In this document: one piece after another, positions 13,101 through 25,100 of the stretch
Layout: every line of letters begins with the position of its first letter
Position numbering within the stretch: the first letter of the stretch is position 1
Made by a program: the position numbers and the translations under genes
Assembly (NCBI GenBank): GCA_934045075.1
Contig: OW203744.1
Coordinates: forward strand, 5,072,795 to 5,136,794
Direction of reading: 5' to 3'
From: Yponomeuta sedellus
Lineage: Eukaryota; Arthropoda; Insecta; Lepidoptera; Yponomeutidae
DNA length: 64,000 nucleotides
Notes under the pieces: generated by a model
Database searches by the model: none
Told to the model about the DNA's origin: nothing
The model's input: the letters and a program-made list of their open reading frames with translations, nothing else

Positions 13101-16100
13101 CCTAACTTAGTCTTTTCAAAAGTCCTTAATTAACATAGTTTACATAATTATTATAAACATAGAACTCATACATTGTACTGGCTTTCATTCCAGACCTCAT
13201 TGTCATCTAAATAATCCTTTATGTTATAGTAGCTCTTTTGGCACAAAGTGTGCTTAACATATTTTTTGAACCGCGATTCAGGCAAGCTTAATATATCTTC
13301 AGGGATTTTATTATAGAAGCGTATACAATGCCCCATGAAGGATGTATTAACCTTTGCCAGCCTAAATAGTGGGAACAAAAGTTTATGTTTATTTCTAGAT
13401 TTACATTGTGTTGGCTACCTAAAGTTTTAAAGTTACTGATATTTTTCCTAACGTACATAATGTTTTCATATATACTAACTGTCAGGATGTTAGTTTCTTT
13501 AAAGAGGTATGACGATAGAGGATGAAGCGATCTTGTGTAAGTGTAACATGTCCGCTATATTCCGTCTGGATTGAAGGGTAAGGAAATGGAATTTCCTGCA
13601 TAACTCCAAGTAATTTGAAGACTTGTAGGGTATCTTGAGGCGAAAACAAAGAAATTTCAAGAACTTTTTTGCATCGATTCAATTCGATTTACGTATGTCA
13701 TGTATTTTGGGTTCCAAATTTGGGATGCATATTCAAGGACACGTTTTTGCAGTTTTGAACATTGCAATAAAGATAATTGCTATATTTTGCATGTAAATTG
13801 TTGTTATTTCACTAAGCTCACAAATCACTCGCAACGTAGTGGTTATATTCTCTTTGACTCAAAAATGTTGAATGTCAAACTTTGTTTACAAGTCTTCAGG
13901 TCGTTCAGGTCTTCAAACCATAGACGAAAATGGCTGACCGCGTTTTTGGCTGTTTAGCAAAGCTAAGTTTTAAAATAATTTTTTTTGTTGCTTTTAGATC
14001 CTTAAAAATATACTAAAATATTTTTTGGTCTAATAGAAGAGACTTACGGCCGAATACTCAAACGTCAGTCAAATCGATCACTCAGTTGAAGGCATTCAAA
14101 TTTGAACATCTGTAAAATATAAAGTGGTCTAAACAAACGTCATTCAAACAATTTCAGACCGTGATCAGCTGAGAAGCCGTCAAATTGACAAAATATTTAA
14201 ACTTACGTTGTATCCGATTTACGCAGAATTTGTTCGATCAATTTTAAGTTTTGTGATGAAATATGAAGATTTTTTATAAAAATAAAATAAATCATAATAT
14301 GATTTATGAATTTAAATTATTGTACTAGATAAATCACCTCGTTTTGTACCTACAAAGCAAAATGTTTAATTGTGAAATAATAATATCTTATATTGTCGTA
14401 GAAAGAAACGTTAGGGCTATCTCACCAATGATATTTGAAAAGTCTACCACAGTAAAAACATTGCAGTATTGTGGGCTTTGAAAGCTATTCCCTGATAAAT
14501 TAATATTAATATAAAAAAATAATGAGAATTATTATTATGCGTTATTATGCCAGTAGCATTATTATGCGTTAGCATTATTATGCGTGATAACCCTGCGTTA
14601 TTACGCAGGGTTATTAAAATTTAGTCCACTGGCTTTATGGCTCTATTTACGCCTTGTAACTGGTTGGATTGTATGTCCAAAGACGGACTCCAAATATAAT
14701 ACCGTCTCTTTCGACAGCCGGAACCGCGCATGGAAGTCATTATAATACTCGAAAGCATTCAACTTTGCCTCATTTTTTCGAGGCACATTAGGCCCTTCCT
14801 CATCCGACAAAAAGCATAATGATGATAAGAACTAGAGAAGGATTTTTTACGCACTTTTTTACGATTTGAAGGACCTCGCGACCACTTTCAATTGTAACGC
14901 CTACTCAACTCGATTTGACAGCCTATTTGACAGCTAAATCGCGCTAAGTTGCGTTCGAGTATACGAATTTTTCGCTGAGTGATGTTTAACTGCCAGTTAT
15001 TTTGTGTTCCACTTAAATTTAACACAAGCTTTTGACTAACGTTTGTGTATACGAATTTTGTGTTTAACGGCTTGTCAATTATTTAAGATGCCTTTAAATA
15101 TTTGAATGACGTTTGAGTATTCGGCCGTTAGAGGTTTATCATTTAAGACTTATTTGAAAAGAGAGTCAAATAGCGGATTATAAATTAATTATATTCACTC
15201 ATGATTAAGTGTATGATTTGTCCGTATAAGTTTTGTTTCACACGTACGGTTAATATGATAAAATAAAAAGTTTAATAGGATAGCCAGAGGTCGCGGGTTC
15301 GAATCCCGGCATGGTTGGAATTTTTAGCCTCTAAATAGGTTTTTAAAAAGTTCAAGATATTGCCTTCTCGGTATCGCATAAAAACAAATATATCTTTTAC
15401 TTTTTCACAGATTAGGAGTCTTTTTGAGTAGAAATCATTCCTGTATCGAATCATGGTGTCACTAGAAACTGACACCTCGTAAGATCTCAGATCATGAGGT
15501 ATTTCCGTGCATTACTTATTTCCGGTTAGCGGAGTTTTAGATTTGAGTTTTTTTTCGCTTTAATTAAAGCAGTCGCAAACTAAATACTCAGCCCAGATCA
15601 AAATACTTAACTTATTCTGTCGAAAAATAAAAACAGAACTTAAGGTTTTAGGACAATGCCCGTTATTGTCTCATAAATAAAAAGTTCTATTTTATATTTT
15701 TTTCTGAGAAAATAATGTAATCCGCCTAGGCCTTATCTATAGAGCTTTTACTATGAATAACAAAACTTAAACTTTTGGCATGCTGTCAATATCTAGTGAT
15801 AACATAACTAGAACTTTGTAAACAAATTCATATATTTTTTTCCAGTGTTTCAGTAATCAGAGATTATGGCGTCTGAAAGAACTTGTCACGTGACGGGAAG
15901 TGCGTATTAGTGAGTTATTGTTATGACGGAAGTGGATTTCCGGAACGGAAGTGAAGTACACTCACTTGTGGGGTTGTAAAACATTTTATAAATGATAAAA
16001 ACTGGAACGACTTCAACTCTGAGTTTCATTTATTTTATTTATAATTTAAACAGAAAACTTGATAAAAAAAAAACGACGACTTGATAAAAGGACGATTTAT

Positions 16101-19100
16101 GTATTCGGTTCTGGTTGAAATGTGAAGTAGTAATGCCAAAAAGTCGATTCCTACTCTATTTATGATATTTAAGTACGTACCTATCTACAAATTTGTACGG
16201 AATCCGCGGTGCGCAAGTCTGACTCGCACTTGGCCTGTTTTTTCGACTAATAAGACCCTTATTGTTTCACGTTTCACCGTTATTGGCTGATGCACAGCAT
16301 CTATAGTGTGCAAACATCTTTACATATTTTTTTTGATGCTTCTTTAATTCTGTTAGTTAGACCTGAGATTTCCGCACTTAGCCTCATGATTGGGCCATTG
16401 TACGTAGTGGAGCTGTTCGTTTACTCCAGCCAGCCTATCTCTTTCCAGAAAGCCAGCAGTGCTCCGATGTTACTGCAGGCTTCCTGAAGGGACCCCGGCT
16501 TCCCAATGATGGCGGTCCGTTGCTTTTCCACGCCTTCGCAGTGAATGGTCACGTGGGCGGGTGTTTGCTCTTCTTTGAGGCATCCCCGGCAAAGCGGGCT
16601 GTCGGTTAGACCCATGTTGTAGAGATGTCTGTTCAGTGAGCAGTGGCCTGTTAAGATTGCCACAGCTTTGCGCAGATTTTCTCTTCTCAGACGCAGCAGG
16701 CTACGTGAAAGACGTTTCGAGATTGTTGGTAAGGCCTCCTTGGCTTGTCTACATTTGGTTTCTGTTCTCCAAAGTTCAGCATGCTGGCTTTCTGTTCGCG
16801 ACCTCAACCATTTTCTAAACTGGTTGTATGGGAGTGGGAGCAGGGGTTCGGGTCCTTCCACTGTAGTTTCCGAGCCTCTTTTAGCGAGTTCATCTGCGGC
16901 ATCATTGCCCAGGGAGCCGCTATGACCTTTTATCCATTTTAAAGTGACTCTGTTATTTGTTGATAGTTTTTCCAATTCATGGTGACACTCTAGTATCAAG
17001 CTGTTGTTTGTAAGATTGCTGTTGAGTGCTTGTAGGACTGAGGCGCTGTCCGAGATTATGCGTATTGCGTAAGCCTTCGCATCTCTTGTGTTCAACAGCG
17101 CGACAGCTCTTGTTATACCGATGCATTCTGCCTGAAAGATTGTATTCAGGTTGCCAAGGGTTGTAGATATTTTTAGATTTAGTTCGTTGGAAAAGGCTCC
17201 TGCGCCCGTTCCTGTTTCAGTTTTGGAGCCGTCCGTGTACACTCTGACTTCGTGTATTCCCGAGTAGTCGGTAGGCTCCTCTTGCAGTTGTACCTTATAT
17301 TTTTTGTCAAAAATATAAGTGTGTGGTATTCTGTCGCACACCGCTTCCATCATAGGCTGGTCCGAAACAGCGGCTGCTAGGATTTGTGTGTGTGGGGTGT
17401 AGCTGTTTTGTTCCCATATACCGGTTGTCCGAAGCCGTAGGGCAGCACTGGCTGCTTCTTGTTGAACGTGCAAGTGTAGAGGTCTGAGGTTCAACAGGGC
17501 TTCCAGGGCAGTAGTCGGTGTTGTTTTCATGCACCCAGTTACTGCGAGGCATGCCAGTCGTTGTAGCCTCTGTAATTGAAGTACTGCTATTTTCTGTTTT
17601 GTTCTGGTCCACCATACAACGGCGCCATAAGTTATAGCGGGTCTTATCACCGAAGTGTATAACCACATCATAAGTGACGGGCGTAGACCCCACTGTTTTC
17701 CTATGAGGCCTCGGCATTGCCAGAAGGTCATCTGGGCCTTGTTAACGATATTCTGTAGGTGCGAGCTCCAGTTTAGTTTGCTATCTAGCGTTACACCGAG
17801 ATATTTAACTGTTGGTGACAGGGTTAGCGTTGTTCCGAAAAACTTTGGTAGGTTTTGTGTTTTTGGGTTACGTTTGTTTGTAAAAAGTACTAATTCCGTT
17901 TTAGTCGGGTTGGCGGTTAGTTGATGAGTATTGCACCATCGCTCTACTATGCCAAACGCCGTTCTCATTAGACTGTATAGAATATCCTCGGATTTACCTA
18001 TCGTCAGGATTGTTATATCGTCGGCGTAGCCTATTATCCAGAAACCACATTCATCAAGGCGTCTGATTAAGCCGTCAACTACTAGGTTCCATAGAAGTGG
18101 CGATAGAACTCCCCCTTGAGGGCAGCCTCTGGCCACTATTGCCCTCGTAGTGCTGTTTACCTTAAGCGTTATGGCTCTTTGACGCAGGAGGTTGTCTATC
18201 CAGCCCGTGATGGTTGGCTGCACTCCTCGTTTTACCAGCGCTTGGTTGATGCTACTGAAAGTTGTTTTGTCGAAAGCACCTTCTATGTCAATAAAGGCTC
18301 CTAAGACCATATGTTTATCTGAGAGGCCCTTTTCTATGGTTCTAACGACAGTATGCAGAGCTGAGTCTGTTGATCTGCCATTTCTATAGGCATGTTGTTG
18401 AGGATGTAAAGGTTTTGTTTTTAGGGCTCCTTCTCTTATGTGCCTGTCCGTTAGTCTCTCCAGCGTTTTTAAGAGGAACGATGTGAGGCTAATAGGCCTA
18501 TAGGATTTTGCCTGTGCATAGTCTCCTTTTCCAGCCTTTGGTAAAAAGACTACTTTGACTTCCCGCCATGAGTGGGGAATGTACTGGTGTGCCAAGCAGG
18601 ATTGAAAGATACACACTAGCTGTGGCAGTATTGTGTTAATTCCCCATTGTAGGAGTGCCAGAAAAATTTCGTCTATTCCAGAGGATTTGTAAGGCAGGAA
18701 GCTTTTTACGGCCCATTGTACTTTATCTTCGGTAATGACCGTGTTTGATACGGCCCAGTCAATATCAGCTGGCGATCGTTCGAAGGGCTCTTCCCATTGT
18801 TGATTGTCGTAGCAGTAGCAGAGTAGCAGTTCGCTTATTTCTTCGTCGGAGGTTGTGTATGTACCGTCCGATTTCTTCAGTGAGCCGAGTCCTCTGTTTT
18901 TGTTTGTTGACAGAAGTGTTTTAATTCTTGCTGTCTCCTTCTCCTCCATTTTTGAGATTTCCTGTACTTATATTATATAAGATACTAGGTAATACTAGGT
19001 GATACTGTACGTAATACAGAGAGTATGTTGTAAAGAGGTTCGAAATTTCACTGATGCCGGTGAGTCGCCCATTAGCTCAGTTGGATAGAGCGCTGGCACG

Positions 19101-22100
19101 GATAGTCAGAGGTCGCTGGTTCGAATCCCGGCATGGGTGGAATGAACTTTATTCCTTCTCTTTGAAGGAAGAAAAAAAAAGGTCACCAACTCAGCATGCA
19201 TTGCTGGTGTGTGCTGTGAACAACACATCACCAGCAAAACTGACTTTCAGTTGGGACCGTTTACCTCAATGTCCTTGGCATCGGCCACTTCAGGCTCCAG
19301 AAACAGCCGGCGGGCCTGCTCGAAGTCCCAGTTCTCGGGCGGCGGGTATTTGCTTGTGTCGATGTTCTTCAGGATGGCTTCAAGTGAGCGGTGCTGACGG
19401 ATCAGCTCGATGGCTCGCTTAGGGCCGACGCCCCGGATCGAGCCGCAGTAGTCGCAGCCGAGCAGGATGCACAGGTCTATGAACTGAAGGGAGAAATTCT
19501 TCATGAATATTTTTTTCAATATAAATCCACCAAACTGCGATCCCAACCCGCATGCCTAGCGTGGGTATTACGGGCATTACCCCCCAATGGTGGCACAACC
19601 TTGCGTTCATTAGGGGAGGGCTATGACCAGTGCAGTGGACTAATAAAGCCTGAAGAAGAAAAAGTTTTTCATTCTACAGGCCAGTCTTTGAATTGAGAAT
19701 TTTGCTAAGTAAATAGTTAACTGTAGTGCTGTCTCATGGAATTTCCAAGAAAAGAGAGTGATAGAACGGTACTTAAGTATTTACTTAGTGAAATTCTAAA
19801 TTCCGAAACCGGCCCTATGTGTGTATATTTTTTTAAAATAAAAACCGACTTCAGTACACTAAGGCACTACAAACGAAGAAATAATTTACACGAATATCTG
19901 AATTCGAAATACGTATACGTGTAGGTATTGTAGAAGAATTTAAAAACCTATTTAGAGGCTAAAAATTTCACCCATGCCGGGATTCGAACCCGCAACCTCT
20001 GGCTATCCGTACCAGCGCTCTACCAATTGAGCCAATGGGCAAATTTTTAAATTTGTTCCTTAGCACGGGTTAGTGCATTAAAAATAAAAATAGTGTAATT
20101 GTAGAAGAATGTTTTGGAGTTGGTGGCCAAAGTGTATGTGCTGGTCTGGAACTTGCCACTTACTTCAAGATATAATTCTACTGTGCAGCGGGGTAACGCT
20201 GCAAGTGTTATGGGAACCTTTGGCTCGGGTATGTCTCGGGGCGGTTTGCTCACAGTTAATTTTAGTTTGTGTTTTTGCGTGCATATTCTACAATGGTTTC
20301 AAAATATTTTTTTAATGATTTGGTGCGGTTTCTGGAGAACGCATATACCCACTGCTGGGGCAGGGGTGTCTACCTGCATCTCAGGAAGGTTAGGGCATAC
20401 TCCACCACAGGGGCCAAGTCATTGTAAGGCAGTTGCGGGCCTTACTGTCAGAAGGTATCAGCCGCCCATAAGACCCCGACATAACTTAATGACTGCCATT
20501 ACATGACAGCCGGCACCAACGGCCACCAGTGCCTCAGGAAAAACTTAAGCGCTCATCGTTATCAACCTTTGTATGTCCCCACTGCTGGGGCACGGGTCTC
20601 TTCCTGCATCGCAGGAAGGTTAAGCCATACTCCACCACGGGGGCCAAGTCCGGGTTGGTGGAGGATTGTAAGACAGTGGCGGGCCTTACTGTCAGAAGTT
20701 ATCAAGCCGCCCATAAGACCTCTGACATGGCTTAACGACTGCCATTATATGACAGCCGGCACCAACGGCTTAGCGTGCCTTGCGAAGCACGGAAGCGCTC
20801 GGAAAAATGCCACTAGCGGTAGTCACAGGATGCTCACCCATCCTGTACCTGACCGCGCCTGTTGTTGCTGAACTAAGTGATTGATTCCAATCACTTGGTT
20901 CGCCTAGGCCACGAGCGCTTCATAATGCAAACTAATTCATAACAAGTTTTCCAAGGATATTGCTAGCAGTTATCTTTGTATCTGCTGTCTCTGTAACTAT
21001 TTTTCTGGTATTTTATTTTACGGATACATGTCACCGGAGCCTGATCTACACCCTCCGTGGTCCTCACCTCCGCCTGTGACAGTTCCAGTCCCTCCAGCAC
21101 TTTGTCCAGGTGGATCTCCTGAACGGGCATCTTTCTCGCCTCCGAGAAGGTGAGGTGTCGAAGCAGCACGCTGGAGCCGAACGTCAGAGCGTCCATGTCC
21201 TCGGTGGCTGTACCAAACACCTTGCCGGCTTTCACCTGGAGACAATGGTTCGATTGTTATCAATCAATTATACTTTATTGTACACTAACATTTCCCAAGA
21301 CATCGTTTACGAGACGTTTACCAATGACGTTTACGTTCATCGAGACGTTTGAGAGAGTCGAGCATGTAAGCCTTACAATACGAAATAAAATAAGTGCGCT
21401 ATAATTCGGCAACAAACTGCCACGCAGTTTGTATAACTATGAAAAAATAAAATAATTAAAAAATACATAAGAAATGACATGTATAAGGGCGAGCTTATCT
21501 TGTAAATGTCCTTGCCTGATTAGTCAGGGTATCCTAGTTTGGGACTAGGACAAGGGATGGTGTAGTGTGAAATTTATTTGTATCGAGCGACGTCCGTTTC
21601 CATATGTTCGGAGATTTAGTTACAATCCGTATTTTGTTGTCTAAGTTATTAGCAAAAAGTTTGCAGTTTTGAGCAGTATCCCCTCCATGGGCGTCCATAT
21701 TGGGATGTATACGAGCTGGTACGAAGCTCTCGGTGCGCGAGTCTGTCTGTCTTTCCGTCATAAGGGTGTCTGGAAGAAATTGCTTTTAGCAAGAAGGCCG
21801 CCAATTGTACTTTGTATCTTAACATGTTTTATAATATGTGCTCTGGTGTACAATAAAGAATAATCTTATCTGTATTAAAAACCTATTTAGAGGCTAAAAA
21901 TTCCACCCATGCCGGGATTCGAACCCGCTAAATAGGTTTTTAAAATTGTCCTTAGCACGGGTTAGTGCATTAAAAATAATATAATCATGTGGGTACAGCG
22001 ATATCATTCCGATGTAAAACCTTACTGCAAAGTAGGTGCTCGGGGCTGCAAGTGATGCAAATTACTTCAGCCAGATGTCGCTGCCTGTATGTAATACAGA

Positions 22101-25100
22101 GAATATTGTAAAGAGGTTCGAAATTTCACTGATGCCGGTGAGTCGCCCATTAGCTCAGTTGGAAAGAGCGCTGGCACGGATAGCCAGAGGTCGCGGGTTC
22201 GAATCCCGGCATGGGTGGAATTTTTAGCCTCTAAATAGGTTTTTAAAATTGTCCTTAGCACGGGTTAGTGCATAAAAATTATATAATTATCTTATCTGTG
22301 TCCAGTTCCTGGTCCAGGGATTTTTTATGAACACTTCTTTACCAAGGCAGCGCACTGAGCCTCAGCTTCGCAAGGTGCCTCCACGACGGGAATCCCCATA
22401 AGTTTGAGCAGCTCCTGGGCCTCCGCCGAATGCTGCTTCGTCACTTTCACCAGCCGACGGTTGAACTTGTCCATTTGGGCTTGGTCACCTAGTGGTGGGA
22501 TGAACATATAGTTTGAAATGTTGTATATCCTTTACTAATAATAAGAACTGGAACGACTTCAGGTGTTGTTTTATTTGTAGATTAGTAGTATAATAAAACA
22601 TGAAAACTGGATAAAAACGGATAAGCAGGTAAAATAGTCAGATCTGGTTGAAGGGTCAAGTAGTAGTCATAAAAATGAGGGAAATTTCGAAATGTCTGAC
22701 AAACAAAGTTAGAAAAAGAAATAGAAATGGTGTAAAGAGGTTTGCACCGTTACACTACCCGGGGGCAACCGGTGAAATTTTTATTTTAAATATATTTTAT
22801 TTAAAAAAATATATAAACTATAAATATATTAAATATATTTCACTATTTTGTGATGGCACACGTTGTGGACAGAATCGTTTTATCCGACGAACATGTAAAC
22901 TTTATAATGATAAGTTGAGTGAAATTGACATTTTCGGCAGCACACTAAACTCATTCAAAAATTCAGTTATTAGGCTGAAAGTTGGCTAAATAATTTGTTA
23001 GCTGTAATTCTATTGATGCTTTATTTTGTTTAGTAGGTATTGCATGTTACTTTTTCAGGAATTTAAAAATATAGTTAATTTTTGTTTTCAAAAAAATAAT
23101 ATTTTATAAAATAAAAATAATAAAAAGTAAATTCGGAAAACTATAGGTCTATTTCTTTTTAAGACAGTTGTTAATGTTTTTGTAAGACTGCTTGTTTTCG
23201 TATAAATAAATAAAAAAAAAAATTTTTTTTTTAGAAAAAATATTGTGAAGTAAAATATTAAAATAAAATTTAAAGTCATGAGTCCAAAGTAAGGTCGATG
23301 AAGGTCGTGGATGGGGATATGGGTAAGCAAATAAATTAATTTACTCTTAAATATTAAAATGAAATATAACAGACAGGCGATGAAAAAAAAAAGAAGGTGT
23401 GGGGTGATATTGACAATGAATACTTATACTAGGCAGTTCCACTTTTATTCATCATCTATCATTCATCCCTAGCATGCATCATCTAAAATTGTCTTCATCT
23501 AAAGTGAATGTGAAGACGTTCATTCATTATAGACAAAATCTATTTTTATTAATTAGATTTATCCTGGAACTGGTCAAAATTTGTATTGGCTTATTTAGCC
23601 AGTTACCACCCGCTGGTATTAGGTAGTGTAAGGCTTATTATTGAGTCACAATCCGCTCTATGAAAACTATTTACATTTTAAAATATTTTATATTTGGGTA
23701 CATAATACCCGACAGGGTAGAATCCGTCGTAGTCGTGCTCTCAAGAGCTATGGTGGGGTAAACACCGTAACGCGTTTAAGTAACCCCACGTTGGGCACCA
23801 GTGGAACGTTGTATATCTTTTATAAATAATAATAAACACTGGAACGACTTCTGGTGTTGTTTTATTTGTAGATTAGTAGTAGGTATAATAAAAACTGGAT
23901 AAAAACGGACAAGCAGGTAAAATAGTCAGATCTGGTCGAAGGGTAAAGTAGTAGTCATGAAATTGAGGGAAATTTCGAAATGTGTGACAAAATTTAAATA
24001 CCTATTTAGAGGCTAAAAATTTCACCTATGCCGGGATTCGAATCCGCAACCTCTGGCTATCCGTGCCAGAATTTCAGAATGCAAAAATTTTTAGCCTCTA
24101 AATAGGTTTTTAAATTTGTTCCTTAGCACGGGTTAGTGCATTAAAATAAAAATTGTATAAAATTTAAATATTTGAAAATGATAGATAGAAAAAGAAATAA
24201 AAATGGTGTAAAGAGGTTTGCACCGTTACAAAGCTTAATATTAAGCTCGCCTTTGTACAAATTTGTTTTAGTGCAATAAGTAATTTTCATTCATTATAGT
24301 GATGGATTATTAATAGCTAGATGTGTAAAAGTTGCTTCATAAAACTAGATGAAACAACCTTTAACACTTGATAGGTAGTTGCTTACCAGCATCTGTAGCC
24401 TTCTGGAGCTCTTTCTCAGCCTCCTCCCGCCTCTCCGCTCGCTTGGTCAGCTGGTGGGCCTTCAGATCCGGGGGCTTTCCGTCAAACACATACACCGGCT
24501 TAATGCCATTCTCAATGAGCCTGATAGTGCGGTAGAATGTCCCCATGAGATGAGATGTAGTTTCACCGTCCACTGAGGTCAGTTGGGCTCCTGGTAATAG
24601 TATAAATATAAGTAATTAGTTAAAGAGAGATGGTAGTGGTGCGGTTGAACACTGGCCTCTTAATTGTGAGGTTGTGGGTTTGAATCCAATGTATTTGGTT
24701 TTCTAAGTCTATTATTGTATCTTATGTTATGGTAGTGTTACTCACTAATGGTAAAGGAACACATAGTGAGGAAACTTGCTTCTGAAATGTTATTAACATA
24801 CCACAGTGCTTGCTACGTATGATGGCCCAAATGTAAAAAACTTACTATTTTGTAATTTACAAAGTGAATATAACTTATTCTCAAGTCATTCAAAGTGTTG
24901 GGGTGGTGAACACCAATTTGAAGGAACAAATAAATTACACATAAATAAATGATATATGTGCACAGTTTGAGACTTGTTTGCATGTGGTATAAGACCAAAT
25001 GCCCTTAAACCACAGTTCTAATCTCTTTCTGAATTCAGAAAGGTATGTTGGACGTGTGAGACTGACCGGTTAGCAATGTGAATGTATTAAAATATTGTCT

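Noticed and set aside
16636..18389. Several plus-strand open frames of 60-136 residues
   Set aside because: All are shadows of the minus-strand LINE reverse transcriptase frame.
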